Part shown: positions 11,832 through 24,338 of the stretch, piece after piece | Layout of the letters: each line of letters opens with the position of its first letter | Numbering within the stretch: position 1 is the stretch's first letter | Source: Cycas panzhihuaensis | Taxonomy: Eukaryota; Cycadophyta | Assembly: GCA_023213395.1 (NCBI GenBank) | Contig: CM041465.1 | Span: 83,831,741 to 83,895,740, forward strand | Length of the DNA stretch: 64,000 nt | Direction: 5' to 3' | The notes under the pieces: generated by a model | Seen by the model: only the letters and a program-made list of their open reading frames with translations | Databases searched by the model: none | Told to the model about the DNA's origin: nothing | Program-made: the position numbers and the translations under genes

Positions 11832-12747
11832 CTATAAAGATAACATCTCTAATGATGATGATTTTATACTATGAAGGTATGAAAACCTTGTATCCCTTTT
11901 TGTACATAGGGTATCCAACAAAGATTCCTTTGATGGCTCTATCTTAGAGCTTATTTCTATGTTCCTCCAGAATATCAGCATAACAAGTAGAGCCAAAAAT
12001 TTTGAAGTGGGAGATAGAGGGGGCTTGTCCATACCATATTTCATGTGGAGAGGGGCCAAGCTTGGAGGGACTAATAGTGTTGATACAATACATGGCAGTC
12101 CAAATAGCCTCAGCCCAAAGATAGATAGGGACATTCTTATATACTAGCATAGCACAAGCCATATTCATAATGGTCCTATTCATGCGCTCGGTAACTCTAT
12201 TTTGTTGGGGTATACCTACAATAGTGGTCTGATGTTTGATTCCATGTTGACGTAGGTACGATTCGAACTCATTGGATGTGTACTCGCCACCATTGTCAGT
12301 CCTAAGTATTTTGATCTTAAATCCAGATGCATTTTCTATGCAGGCCTTAAAAGCTTGAAACATAGAAAAAGCTTCATCTTTCTTTGCAAGAAAAACAACC
12401 CATGCTTTCTTGGTAAAATCATCAATGAAATTAATATAGTACCACTTCTGTTTGAGAGAAGGGATGGGCATAAGACCGCATAAATCTGAGTGTACAAGCT
12501 ACAAAGGTTGGTTAGATTTCCACTGATTACGAAGAAATGATTATCTTTGAGATTTGGTAATAATACATGATTTGCATTTAAAGGGATTAGAGGAGAGCCT
12601 AGGCAAACTAGGAAGAGTGGCTTGTAGTTCTCTTAAATAATCAATTTTGATATGGCCCATACGAGTATTCCATAGGGCTGCTTGGGATAACTTTTGAGGA
12701 GTCAGGGTTGTGGTAAAAGCAGAGTCATCATCAACATAGTTGGCTTC
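11832..12747 (-). pseudogene. Copia-3 GAG-pre-integrase and integrase
   Basis: The pre-integrase zinc segment ALWNTRMGHI plus CKSC lies at 12816-12541. The integrase core (12471-11944) shows all three catalytic residues: Asp in FIDDF, Asp in RTDNGGEY, Glu in VTERMN. The C-terminal part (WAEAIWTAMYCINT, HFKIFGSTCYA) is intact until near 11944, after which the frame shifts. This is one of the better-preserved domains in the window. The upstream sequence is cut at 12747 by the outer gypsy and resumes at 42708. Confidence 0.9.
12743..12747. repeat. Outer gypsy target duplication, left (GCTTC)
   Basis: Matches GCTTC at 42703-42707 exactly. It lies inside the Copia-3 protease to pre-integrase coding region, which reads on across the two sites. 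Confidence 0.9.
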
Positions 12748-15345
12748 TGTTTCCTGGCTACCAGGAATGGACTTGAGATGGGTCGACTCAGGTAAGCACA
12801 TGTATATACTTCTCACCTTTGACTATCACTTGCTAAGAGTTGTTTAGAGTGTTGTTTGATGCATACTTGCTTGCTGCCTGTACGATCGCATTGTTTTCTT
12901 GCCTGATCATGTTGCTTGTACCTGCCGCATATTATTTAGCCTATGACGACCCACCATGGGGCACTCCTCGGCGAGTCATGCACCCCATATGGTACTCAGC
13001 TGCCCGTAATGCCTCCACAACTCCTTAAACACCATCGTTGGTCATGACCCACTCGTGTCAACACTCCTGTCATCACTTGAGTCTCCTTCTCGGTATGATA
13101 GAATCGCCCCCCCCCCCATGAGACCTGTCTCTCTCTATTGTCCACTTGCCAGCCACTTAGGCATGAGATCCTAGCCTCTGCGCACCCCTCAGTTTAGCTC
13201 TAGGCTTTAGTTCTACCTTAATTTTGATTTTTGGTCCCGCAATGCTGCAAACTTAGTGGTACCACGAAGTTTGCTGCAGTACCACAAAGTTTGTCACGGT
13301 GCGACTATTTAAACTCATTTTTTAAAACTGCCTTGGTGATTCCCACTCTTTCTGTGGAATTGCCATGTGGCACCATCGGCAACTCACCCCCACTGTAACC
13401 CTAAATATATGTTTAGGGTTGGGGTGAGTATAAAACTCAAAAACTAAGCCATTTGCTCCTTCTTCTTTGTTCATTTTTTACTCTCTATTCCAGCTCTCAC
13501 TCCACAACTTTCACAGGATCTGCTCCTCTACTCTAGCTCCTCTTCCACAAGACACACGCTGCGTCTCAGGCCTTACTCCAGTAGCCTCAGGCTCCCTTTT
13601 TGTAGGTCTATATCATGGAGGAAGAATACCCATAGCATCTCAACAAGTAAGCTCCAAGATCTTAGAGTTGCATCCATGTTTGCCTCCCCTTCAGCCCAGG
13701 TCTGAAAAGCCTATTTGGCACATGCTTTTCCTCCTGATTTCTAGCAGAATCAAGCTCCTTCCTTCTGCTGCAAGGTATCCCTTTAATGGTCCTTTAAGTT
13801 TCTTGGCCTTTTCCTTTCTTTTATGAGCATTGTTGAGTCATTTTTTACTCCTATCTTTACATTTCATAGGAGTTTGCATGTTGCTCCTCATTTTGTAGTA
13901 CTTCTCCTCTCCTTTCCTACAAGCTCACTCTAGGGTGGTTGTGCAAGAGGGTTGTATAAGGATGGGTGAAGGGAGAAAGGCAGGATCAGTCCCCTTATTG
14001 GCCTTCTCCCTAAGGAATTTATCCTTCCCTTCCTTCCTCTTTCACTTCATGCCTCTCTCTGGAGCTGGGCCAAGGATATTGAGAGCTTATTTCTAGTTCT
14101 GAAACAGCATTGGCAGCCCTTGGCATGCTGGTTTCAGACTTGTACTCCTAGGTTTTGGGCATCACATAAGCCCCCAAACCCATCCCGGTCGGTTTGTGAT
14201 CCTTGGCTTGCCCTAACCTGACGATTTATTGCCCATAGCACTTCGTCTCTTGGGTTTGTCTATGCACCATTTTGTTAGTTTATAACCTCTTTTGTTTGCT
14301 ATCCCGCACAGCCATTACATCTTGGTTTCCCTCCATTGAGGCTACATGGAGGTATTTGTGGGTGAGTTGGCCATTCTGAGGCTAACTTCTTCATCTTGGT
14401 CACTATTTGGTGTTGCTTTGGTTTGAGTCTTGCTTGGAGGTTTTGGAGTAGAGTGTAATATTTCTTTAACTTGATTTATTATCTACTTCTTGTATTCATA
14501 TATATATTAGGCATATTTGACAACCCCCTCTTCTGGGAAGGAGAAACTTTTGTTTTGTGCTTGGCAGGTTTACGGCAACAGAAGTATGAAGGAGGTGAAC
14601 TTCTTGACAGGTTAGTCTCTAGCTAGTAGTTCTTTCATTTTCCTTCATTGCTCTTTTTGTTGCTTTGCTTTCACATGACTGGAGAAGGTAAGGTAGCCCC
14701 TCATCTGTTCACGGCAACCATTGTCGGCTAGCCCCTCATCCACATGGCAAGTTCGAGTGGACAAGTGTGTAAAAAGCAGAAGATTGTAACATCCCAACCA
14801 CGCTTCTTTTCTAGGTATTCCTTGTCTCCTTTGTTGTCCTTTTCCACCGTGTTTCTTTTATGCACATGCCGCATGCTAAAAATACATAGGAAACAAAAAA
14901 GGAAAGAACTCATTCTTGCATTTACAAATTCTTTTTATAGTTGTTTATATTATGTCTAGATAGGACTTAGGTGTAAGCCACCTATTCCTTACACCCCATC
15001 TAGTCCACATGTAGGACATTGTATCTCACACACATTTGCTTGGACATTACCTTCTCCCTCCCATGAGAAGATGCAACTTCCTAGGGTCCCTCTTCCTCTT
15101 CTCGACCATCCAAGGGGTAGGAGGGCCTCCTCTTTTGGGACAACCTAAGACCTCACCTTGTGTCCTTTCCGAAGATTACCCTAAGGCAATTGGGCACCAT
15201 TTGTGGGTCCCGAATCCACGCTTTGGTGTACGAATGCCCTACGTGGTGTTCCTTCTTGCTGTTAAGGTCCTATTTACAGCCTGACCACACCTTAGTTTGT
15301 TGCACCCTTCTAAGCATAGAAGACCATCCTGTAGATGCGATTCCA
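12748..15345 (+). repeat. Outer gypsy 5' LTR
   Basis: Starts TGTTTCCTGG, ends GCGATTCCA. Homologous along its length to 40114-42702, with scattered, mainly transition-type differences. Contains a TATA box at 13429, a C-run at 13108-13117 and TATATATATTAG near 14500. Confidence 0.93.
13397..13435 (+). promoter_or_regulatory. LTR core promoter: telo-box palindrome plus TATA box
   Basis: AACCCTAAA (13397-13405) and its perfect inverse TTTAGGGTT (13412-13420) flank a six-base loop. TATAAAA follows at 13429-13435. AACCCTAA is the plant telo-box, a known promoter motif. The same arrangement is kept in the 3' LTR at 40754-40792, with the AT-rich loop changed but both arms identical. Role as the LTR promoter is inferred from the TATA box and position. 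Confidence 0.6.
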
Positions 15346-15346
15346 C

Positions 15347-15364
15347 TGGAAACCATACTGGGGA
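15347..15364 (+). other. Outer gypsy primer-binding site
   Basis: TGGAAACCATACTGGGGA starts two bases after the LTR end. The inner element has TGGCGACCATACTGGGGA at the same place, so this is the tRNA primer site, altered here in the first eight bases. The matching tRNA was not determined; plant Tat/Athila-type sites starting TGGCGCC are usually assigned to tRNA-Asp. Confidence 0.65.
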
Positions 15365-15604
15365 TCCACCAGTAAGGGAGCTAGTCTTGCTTCTCTTCTT
15401 GTTGGTGCTATTGCTTTCTGGTAATCTTCCTTATTTTCCTTTTCTGTTGGGCAGCCCCCAACGCGTGCTTCATACTCCTCTTTCTTCTAACAACTTTGGA
15501 AAAGGCATTATATGCGAAGTTTCTCATGTTGTTTGCAAGGTTTGCCACCTTTGTTAGAAGACTCTTCATATCACCTACTTCCATCATTAGAATCTGATTC
15601 GACA

Positions 15605-17765
15605 ATGGAGGGCTATCCTTCTGATTGGGCATGTCACGCCTTTGCCTTGGGAACTCATGAGTTCCCTGCGTCTATTCTGGGATCCACCCAAGAGGGTGAT
15701 GATCCTATCTATTACCCGAGTGACCAACATCACCCCAACGACATCCATCCTTCTACCCATATGGTAGAAGACCCATCTTCTCTTGAGGTTAGCCCTTCAA
15801 TTGGTGATTCTTACAAGGAGTGCCCCGAGCGGTCCACATCATTCAAGGTCCCATCCACCTCTTATGGTCATGTGGATACCCCTCCCACTGACGTGGTTGA
15901 AGCTATTAACGAGTGCTTTCGAGTGGCTCACCTTCAATCGTATCTCAGGTGGTTTGAAGGTGTTCTACGTGGTGGAGCATCTTCTTTATCTGCTCCTTTA
16001 CCACCTCCTTCATCCGCACCTACCCCTCCTAATATTAGTAACCCTTTCATTCCTACGTATTCGTCCAACTCCTTTCCAACACCAACCATAGGGATGAATG
16101 TTGCACCTTCCTTTCCTCGCCAGGGTCTTAGTTCTTTAGGACCCTCCTGTGGTATGTCTTTCCCTCAGTTGGGGGTTAGCACACCCTTTCCTAGTCAGGT
16201 TAATGCACCATCCACTAACATGGCATATGTGTTCCCTAGTAGGCCCATGGGTCCTACTAGCTCTTTAGCCACTAGTCATGTGGGACCCACTCCTACATAT
16301 TCCCAAAACCAACCTATTGGTCCTTCCTTTTACATACCCCCAGGTTACACTTCTCAACCTTGAGGGTAGGGTAAAGGGAACCACCTCCTAGCTTATGGGG
16401 TGGACCCGCTACACCCATATAGGATTGCCTCACCTACGGGTGGCCCATATGGGTAAAACCCAGTTCCACACCCTCTTTTTCTGCCATCTAGCATAGCTCC
16501 TTTCGCTGTGCCTTTGCAAGGGAACCCAACTCCTTTTCAAGGCGCTTATCCTCAAGGCCCCTTCTAGCATTTCCTCAATGAGGGATGGGTTTGCCACCCC
16601 CATCCATTCCTTACTCACTACCTACTACATCATTTGTTGATCCTACAGTCTAGGCAAGGGTGTATCCCTTCATGGACTATAGATCAACACCACTATCTAT
16701 TGAGGTATTAAGAACTAATCTGCTGCCTCATCCTCTCGAAGTTCCTAAATTTGACAGAACTTCCTCACAAGACCCAACAGAACATGTGCATAGTTTTTCT
16801 ATGGGATGTATAGATTACTGGGCTTATGACCACATATTGATGAAGCTTTTTCCACGATCTTTTCAGGGCGACACCCTTCAGTGGTTTTATTGCTTCCTTG
16901 CCCACTCTATCTTTTCATTCCAGCAATTGGTGGACGAATTCATCAACTACTTTGATGTAGCTCGTCCTTTCAAAAGCATAATGAAATCTCTCCTTTCACT
17001 CAAACAAGGTCACGATGAAATGAATCGTGACTTTGTGTGACAATTCCACGACCTTCTTCACTCCATTAAGGCCACATTGCCCAAGGAGTTGAAGAGAGAC
17101 CTTTTCGTTAACGCACTTCACCCTAAAGTATATGTGGAAGTCCTTAAAATGGGGGTGACCACATGCGACTCCGTGATTGCAAAGTGCTTAGCGTTAGAGG
17201 CTATTAAGATCTAAGCCAAACTCAAGAGGCCTCTCAAGCCCTTACAACGTTGTGAGGCACCTCCCTCAACCAAGGAAACTAAACCTTCATAACCCACTAG
17301 GTCTACTTCTCACTCAACCAAGAAGACCTTAGACCCCCTTACTTCTACCATACGTTTGTTCAAACGTATGATGAAGGAGCTTAAACTTTAAGCCCCTTCA
17401 TCTCTAACTTCCAATAAACAAATTCAATAGGCTTCTCAAGCCGCTCCTCCCGCGGGGGGTAATACCTAGCCTTCTCAAGCAAGGAAAGCAAATCCTTCGC
17501 TCAAGAAGAAGTGGTGTTCCATCCACGGGGAGTGCTTTCATGATGACTCACATTGTCTGGTGCAACACCCTTGTGATACCCCACAATGTTATTCATCTTC
17601 CAAGCAGGCCTCGAGGCCCAATCTCGATCAACCCATCCATAAGGATCTGTTTCCCAAACACAGGGAGCGTGATTGCAACGCTCAACAAAGAAACAACTAA
17701 AACTGGGGTAGATCCTCTAATTCTCGCCCTTCGCATAGTAGAGGGAAGGGTGCATGAGATTTAGC
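15605..17765 (+). pseudogene. Outer gypsy gag (broken)
   Basis: The ATG at 15605 (MEGYPSDWACHAF) is conserved with the inner element's ATG at 35033. The first 250 residues are Pro/Ser-rich, ending near 16363 at a TGA; a frameshift follows. The capsid-type retrotransposon gag domain lies at 16660-17130: DPTEHVHSFSMGC, GDTLQWFY, FQQLVDEFINYFD, SLLSLKQGHDEMNRDFV. A CGA-to-TGA-type stop is at 17038. A zinc-binding-like segment at about 17510-17560 reads WCSIHGECFHDDSHC. Several more TAA/TAG stops follow. Identity is from the domain and co-linearity with the inner copy. Confidence 0.85.
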
Positions 17766-18870
17766 ATCCTCCTCGCGTTCCCCTGACTGTCATGCTCCCT
17801 CACCTTTGTGATCCCAGAATAAGGGAAAGAAGGTTGTCCAATTACTTGAGACCACTCTGTTGTATACCTTAACTCGGTCTCAAGCCGCTAAAGAGGCCAC
17901 CAGTGCCTCTTCATCCACATTTCACCTTGATCCTCTTCTGGAACCCTATTCTCTTTCTAAGACCATTCCCATACGCCCTGGCCGTTATGATTTTTGAAGG
18001 GCACTTACCCAACCTATGAAGGGTAAGCTCTTCTCTATTATTGACGAGCTCTACACCATCGTTGCGGGGATGTCCTTGATGGATGTCTTGAGAAGTTACC
18101 CTGAGCAACGTGCTCTTCTTTTAGAAGCTCTTGGCTAACAACATGCTTCCATCCATATGGTAGGTACTACCTCCCATGGATCACCTATCATCTCATTTGA
18201 TCCCAGAGATCTCCCATCTCTCAATAAGTGGGAGAAGCTTTTACATTACCCATTTGTTATTACCATTGACACTCCTAATTTTACCATAAAGAGGACCATT
18301 GTAGACAATGGCTCTTCAGTTAATGCTATGCCTATGTGTATGCTCAAGGAGCTAGGCATAGTAGATCTTGAGTCTATCCCTTAGAAATACCAAGGGTATG
18401 ATGGGACTGAGAAGTCCCCCTTGGGGACAGTCTCCCTTTCCCTCATCCTAGGAGGGAAGACCATTTCTATCGAAGTTGTTGTACTTGATATTGACGTGGA
18501 GTACAACCTCTTGTTAGGCCAACCATGGCTCGATCAAATGGGAGTAATCTGCTCCATGTATTGGGGGCAACTTAAATTTGTCCATGAAGGATGAGTTAAA
18601 GTTGTCACCTGTGAGCCTATGCTATCTCACACCTCTTATCTAGCCTGTCAGGCTGTCTTCAATGATGAAGATAGTGATCCTTAGGAGGCCACCCCTTCCG
18701 TGGGACCTTTGTTTCAGGAGATTGACCTTCATCAGTCAGACCCTATGCCATGTCATGAGCCAAACCTAGTCAAGTTTGCCCCTATTAGTGTAGGTGGTTA
18801 CGGTTACTTAGCCATCACGGGTGATTCAGAGTTAGATAGTGAGGGTTATGAGCCCTCTCCTTAACGTGTC
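17766..18870 (+). pseudogene. Outer gypsy protease region (broken)
   Basis: Continues the gag-pol frame: NKGKKVVQLLETT, MSLMDVLRSYPEQRALLLEAL, then the retropepsin core at about 18250-18540: FVITIDTPNFTIKRTIVDNGSSVNAMP and YNLLLGQPWL. The active-site triad reads D-N-G rather than D-S/T-G. TAG stops interrupt, for example at 18382. After about 18870 similarity to the inner element ends. Protease would mature Gag; it is the last recognisable pol domain of this element. Confidence 0.8.
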
Positions 18871-19340
18871 ACCCTAGTTTCACAAGCACCTAGGGGGATA
18901 TCTCAATCAGATATTCCTACTCCTCTTCATTCCACATTGGCTCTCAAGCCGCTAGTCTTGAACTAGCCACTTATTTCATCTTCTCGGCCTCCCCGAGCAG
19001 TTTCACATAGGCATTCACGTCGACGAGCCATTCATAGAGGCACTTCTTCTTCATGCTCTATATCCTTACCTAAGACTAGAGCCACTCCTACTCATATGCA
19101 ACCTTGCCACGTGACCCGTTATGTACCAGGTCCATTACACTCATATGGTTCTGACCATAACGAGTTTGCTCGTAGGCCTAGTCATACTGGGCCTACCCTT
19201 CGTCACCTATCTCCTATTCTGCATGTGACTACCCCTACCCCTATGGGGTCTAGGCATACCTCTTTCTCTCTTTACGCTCCGAAATGAGCCTAAACTACCA
19301 TCTCAAGTTGTTCCCATTTCTCCCAGCCATGGGTGGAATG
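18871..19340 (+). other. Diverged Ser/Pro-rich tail at the site of pol loss
   Basis: In frame with protease at first but unlike the inner element. Translation is rich in Ser, Pro, Arg and His (63-residue open part at 19096-19287), without RT motifs. Near 19281, at AAATGAGCCTAAACTACC, homology to the inner element resumes at the point where the inner copy has just ended integrase (28445-28420, minus strand). The junction of the pol deletion therefore lies near 19270. Confidence 0.7.
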
Positions 19341-20483
19341 ACAACTTAGGATGGCCTCTTCCGTCTCTTTTTGGTTCCTCCTGTAGAACCTGTGTTCCCA
19401 TGTTCTTTTGGGACTTTTGTCCTCCTATTTGGGCATCCCCCAGTTAAGATGATGCTTTAGAGTATCGTTACTCCCCCTCTCGCTTGGTGTTTCCTTCACA
19501 TATCCTACTATACTCCTCCATGGACGCACGTGTCACCCTATTTCCTAAGCCCACATATGTCTATCACCTCTACTCATGGTGGTCATATGTGCTCCTGTTA
19601 GGTATATGGCCATGCATGGAAGGAAATACGTGCATCTCAAACAAATATCATAACAAACATCCGCATCATATACACACCAACATACATATCAAAATGGGGT
19701 ACCAATCACCCCAAGTCTATATATATACATCAAAATCATGTGTCATATCATACATATGGTATGGTACATCCTCTATGGGAAGCCGGTGTCCTTGCAGGGG
19801 GGGTACAATCATATGACTCTATATATGACCCCCTAGAGGCCCGTGCTTTCTCCCGTCAAAAACCAAGTACATATGCCCTATCCTAGTGTTGTCCTGCTCC
19901 TGGGGTATCATCTCTTGATCGGTGTGATCCCTCTCCTGGGGACCACATCCCTCCGAGACTCCTCCTGAGTCTCCTCAAGCTCCCTGCCTTGCTCCCCTCG
20001 TCTCGTGGCCTCCTCGGGGTAGTTACTGCCGTATGGGTCTCTGTCCTACTCCATGCTGACCTCACTGCTATCATGTCCTCATCCAGTCGATCGTATCACA
20101 CCTAGATATGATCCCATCTCTATAAGGTAAAGCCTCTCCTCCATCCCCCGGAGTCTCTCCTCTAGCACTACCACCTGGATATGGCTCTCCATATACCCTC
20201 TAGCTCCACCCTGAGCCTCTAGTACCTATACGTGACTCCGTAGTGCATCTCACTCACCCTGAGCCTCATCTAGCTCTCGTGCATCTGTCCCCTGAATGCT
20301 ATATGCTCTCGGGACTTTGTAGCCCATATATCTCTCACCCGTATCAATGGGGAGAATGCTGCCATGTGGGCACCTACCGATCTGGGTGCATCCTCAGCCT
20401 GGATAGGCAGCTACCCCTCTGCGTATACCTGAGGGAACATCTCCCTCACCATGGCCTCCACCAACCGCCAGATCTCTGTGGTA

Positions 20484-20594
20484 CTTGAAAACCCAACATG
20501 CTATATGTCAGTATATATCTAGCTGCATACCAAAAATAAAACCAAATCAAACTATCTATCTAGCTATTAAATGACGAGGAGAGTAAGGCCTCAC
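20484..20594 (-). other. Candidate intron in the outer antisense ORF
   Basis: On the minus strand GCAG precedes GTGAGGCC, and 111 bases later TTTTCAAG precedes TACCACAGAG. The donor is shared with the inner copy (27143), and coding resemblance resumes on both sides. Codon phase could not be settled, and an alternative acceptor TATGCAG exists near 20527. Confidence 0.5.
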
Positions 20595-21427
20595 CTGCTG
20601 CGGCCGTTGACTCCTCTCCCTATGCGATGGCCTCTGCCCCTAACTCTCCACCAGCCATTAGTGCCTCCTCCTCTGGCACCTCCTCTGCCTCTGCCTCCGC
20701 TGTTGGAGCCTACATAACTCTCTCTGCTAGTGGAGCTATCCCCTTGGGTCTCTCCATGATCCTTAACCTCTGAGCTCGTGTCATAGGCCCCCTCGTCTCC
20801 TCGACAATCCTTGGACCTGACTCCTCTATAGCTCGCAATGGGCCAGCCCCATCACCTCTATCTCCCCCATCGCCATTGTCATCGTCTCTAGGGGCAGCCC
20901 ATATCATTCCTATCTCCTTGTCGCTATCCTATCTCGTCGATCTGCAGGGATTTGAGGTGTAGTCAATCATGGTAAGGAGATCTAGCGACGTGGTGTCCAT
21001 AGACCTCTTGACATGTGCCTGGTCCTCTAATCCCCTGAACTGAGTCTACCATCTATGCACTATGGGTGCCCACTCTAATATAGGGTGTGGTCCCCTTGAT
21101 GGTGCCACCACTGCAAAATGATCGAAAAACCAGCACTACAATAGCGTGCTATATGACAGTCCACCTCTACCTACCACCCTGATAGGGTCCAGTTGAGTGA
21201 CGCGATTCACTGCTATGAGGGTGGCCCAATCTAGGTGCTCCCAAGACTTGCATCTCTGTACGGCATCCATTCGGCCTCCCGGGATATCCCTATAGTTCTA
21301 TTTCTAGGATATCCAAAATAGAATGCATAATGTGATTAGTTTCCTCACATGAGGAACTTTAGATAGTACCATGCTCTACAAAGGCACTCCTCGCCTCTCC
21401 CACTTGTCTTGGCCTGTAAAAAATGTG

Positions 21428-21432
21428 GCCGC
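21428..21432. repeat. Inner gypsy target duplication, left (GCCGC)
   Basis: Partner is GTTGC at 37833-37837. The two differ only by two C-to-T changes. Confidence 0.75.
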
Positions 21433-23961
21433 TGAAATGCTTACTACGAGGTGGTATCCCTATGTCTAGCAAAAGGGAGTGAAAGGTACAAAGTCAAATT
21501 AAACTAAACAGCAAGGACTTCACCTCGCAGGGCATCCGTGCGCCGAGGCACGGATTTAGGATTACAGAGGTGCCTGGTTGCTTCCAGGTAGCCATGCAAA
21601 GTGAGGCCTTCCTACCCCTTGGATGGCCAGGAAGAGGAGAAAGCACCTGGCGCGTTGCGTCTTCTTGAAGAAATGAGAATGCAACAAAGTGGGAAGGCAA
21701 GTAAAATAGCATCTAGGCACATGTTAGAAGGGGATACAACACGGGTAGCTCTAACGTGATGTAAACAATCTAACTATGCTAAGCTAACTGATGGATAAAA
21801 CAATGTAAAGCAAACACATATTCTTTTTTCCCTTTTTAATTCTTTACACGTTCCTAACTATACAAGCATGTGCATAAAAGACAACGGTGTAAAAGAGATA
21901 TGTAGGGAATAAGAAAGTACCTAGATCCAGCGTCTGAGTGGACTGTTGCTTGTCCCTTTAGTTCTCACTCTTTTCTATTCTGCTCGTTGCACATGCGATA
22001 CCGATCGATGATAGTTGCCATAAGTAACCAAAGAGGGGCTAACTTACCTCCCCTTAAACATGCAAAAATAGAAAGCGGAAAAGAAGCAAAAAATGGGAAA
22101 TAACAAGAAATGCACTAAACGTAGAACTAACCTGCAATAGGTTTCATTCCTCGCGCAGCTCCACCAATGCGAGATCCTGCAAGCAAGTTAGATGAGTACC
22201 TCCCTCTCAAAAGAGGAGCCACAAAGTAGACCGAATATAGATACTAAGCTCAAATGGAACTACATAAAACTAAGCTAAGCATCAATAAGTGATAATGTAA
22301 AGTAACAATATGTAACAAAATCACCTGCAGACATACACCATAAGTGACACCTAGAAAAGAGAAGAGTATAGCCTCAGAATAGCTAACTCACCCACAAAGA
22401 ATCTCTACAGAACTCAAAAAGGGGAAACAGGCTCACAACAAGGTCACGGGACAACAAATAGCAAGAAAGAAGGGAGCGATGGAAAGGTTTGGGGCTTAGG
22501 TAGGGCCTAACACTATCAGATAGAATTCTAGAATCAACATGGCAACGGGTTGCCAACGCTGGTTTTAGCTCCGAAACTGGATTCCCAAATCCCCTTAACT
22601 CGATTCCTAGGAAGGCACTAAAGACAAAGGGAAAGAGAATAAGGGACGAAACCCTTGGGGAGAAGGACAGTAAGGGGGATAGAACCTTGCCTTCCTCCCT
22701 CAAATCCTCTTTGTGTTGCCCCTTTGCAACAGCCACCTAAGGATGGGTTGATTGGGATGGTTGGGAGAAGCAATAATATCTCAAAAAAATAAGGAAATGA
22801 TGCCAACTAAGCACAACAACATGAAGGTATACAAATTAAAAGTTTATTCACCAAAACATGAAGAAAACATAAAAATTGTAAAGTAGAAGTAGAGAGTACC
22901 TTGTTGTGGAAGAACCAAATATAAATTTGCTGTTAAAAATAGTAGAGATAACCAGCATTGGGTGGATAATAGTGGCAGGTTTTTGCAAAGAAAGAACTGT
23001 GGAAATGTCTTTATAAGTTTGGGGCCTTGGAAGTTGGTCTTTTTGGAGAGATTTTGGTAGTAATCCTCCTTGAAGCCTTAGTCAACTACAAGAAGATGTA
23101 AAGCCTACTATTTGGAGTTGTGGGGGGCAGCAATGTTCCCTGAAATCTAGCTTGCAGTAGTGTATCCTTCCTTGTAGCAGATTTCTATGAATGTAGTGTA
23201 TGTTTTTATGTAAATTGAGTAAAAAGTTAAAAAAATAGACAAAAGATCTTAAAATGAAGAGCAAAAACTCCCTTTATCCCCTATTCACTATAAGTGAATG
23301 TTGAGGATGTCAGGGCAACGCGAATTGATAGGCGTCACACAGCAGTTCCATAAAAAAAGCGGAAACTGTCGCGTGGTTCTCTTTTTTGAAACACAAACAG
23401 TCATACCGTGGTAAACCTGGCAGTACTGCGGCAAAGACCATGGTACTACTAAGTTTATAGCGGAACCAGAATGGCAGTAAAAAAAGATAAAAAAAAAATA
23501 GAAATAAAGGTTTTGGAGTTATTACTAAGGGTAAATTAGGCCTAAAACAACTAGGGGGAATACCCAGATGATGGGCAAGTAGTCAAAACACTAAAATGGG
23601 TCTTAATTAAGGAATTAATCAAACTTAGAGGAGACTGCAACACGAGCAAAATGTTGTGACATGGGCAAACATGACTAGCTGAAGCATCCCGGGAGGTCAT
23701 GGAGATGATGTGGGTGGTTGTACGCCATATGGGGTGTAGCATTCGCTAAGGAATGCCCCCATTATGAGTTGTCATAGGCTGATAGTATGTTGTAAGCACA
23801 TGTAATATGATCAGGCAAAGAAGCAATGCAGGCAGGTAGGCATATGTCAAGTGGTCTTACGCGAAATCATCTCAATCAAGCATGAGCAGGGAGAAGTGAG
23901 AACGTATACTTGAATATACCTAGGTTGATGTGTCTCGAGTCCATTCCCGTGGTGGGAAACA
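21433..23961 (-). repeat. Inner gypsy 3' LTR
   Basis: On the minus strand it runs from TGTTTCCCACCACGGGAATGG to GTAGTAAGCATTTCA. Direct repeat of 35301-37832. The purine tract expected just before it (minus strand, 23962-23980) is weak, reading GGCAGGCGA, unlike AAGGGGGCAG in the outer element. Confidence 0.92.
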
Positions 23962-24040
23962 TCGCCTGCCAAAGATAGCCTCACTGCTCGGAAGCGTGAC
24001 GTGATGGCGAATGCTGACAACCAAAGACATTAGTAGCACA

Positions 24041-24041
<1 letters not shown>

Positions 24042-24080
<39 letters not shown>
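24042..24080. repeat. TA dinucleotide microsatellite
   Basis: About 19 TA units between the extra RNase H ORF and the 3' LTR of the inner element. The matching place in the outer element (near 40018) has only a short TATATATACACA, so the array expanded in the inner copy. Confidence 0.9.
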
Positions 24081-24082
<2 letters not shown>

Positions 24083-24338
24083 CAATAATGAACAGCGTAT
24101 GGACCAAGGGTGTTAGCGAGTGTCATGGCAGAACGCGTGGACAAGGGAGACAGAGATGAGAACAACGTAGGGGCTGCCTACACGTTGTCTAAGAATTGAC
24201 CTGTAAGTGAATAGAGTAGATGATGGAGATGCCCCCCATTGCCAAAGTGCAACGAGTGATAGGAGGACATCCAACAAACTGAACAAGCACATCGAACTAA
24301 AAAGCGATCAAAGACTCGGGCACAGGCTGGCCAGGCGA

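Larger units (their letters stand above)
19883..21432 (-). pseudogene. Antisense extra ORF of the outer gypsy, 3' part
   Basis: Runs opposite to the element. Continues the gene begun at 38122-37838, from which the inner gypsy now separates it. Middle part: a segment paralleling the inner copy (LDWATLIAVN, RGGLSYSTLL, CWFFDHFAVVAP), then an acidic Asp/Gly/Glu-rich segment (open 20907-20710), a candidate intron at 20594-20484, and a conserved C-terminus (open 20074-19883: TPRRPRDEGSKAGS, GMWSPGEGSHRSRDDTP). Multiple stops. No function is demonstrable; the N-terminal half resembles the plant mobile domain. Confidence 0.65.

Noticed and set aside
24042-24080. TA run as a transposon footprint or origin
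   Set aside because: Simple microsatellite with no inverted repeats or duplication around it.
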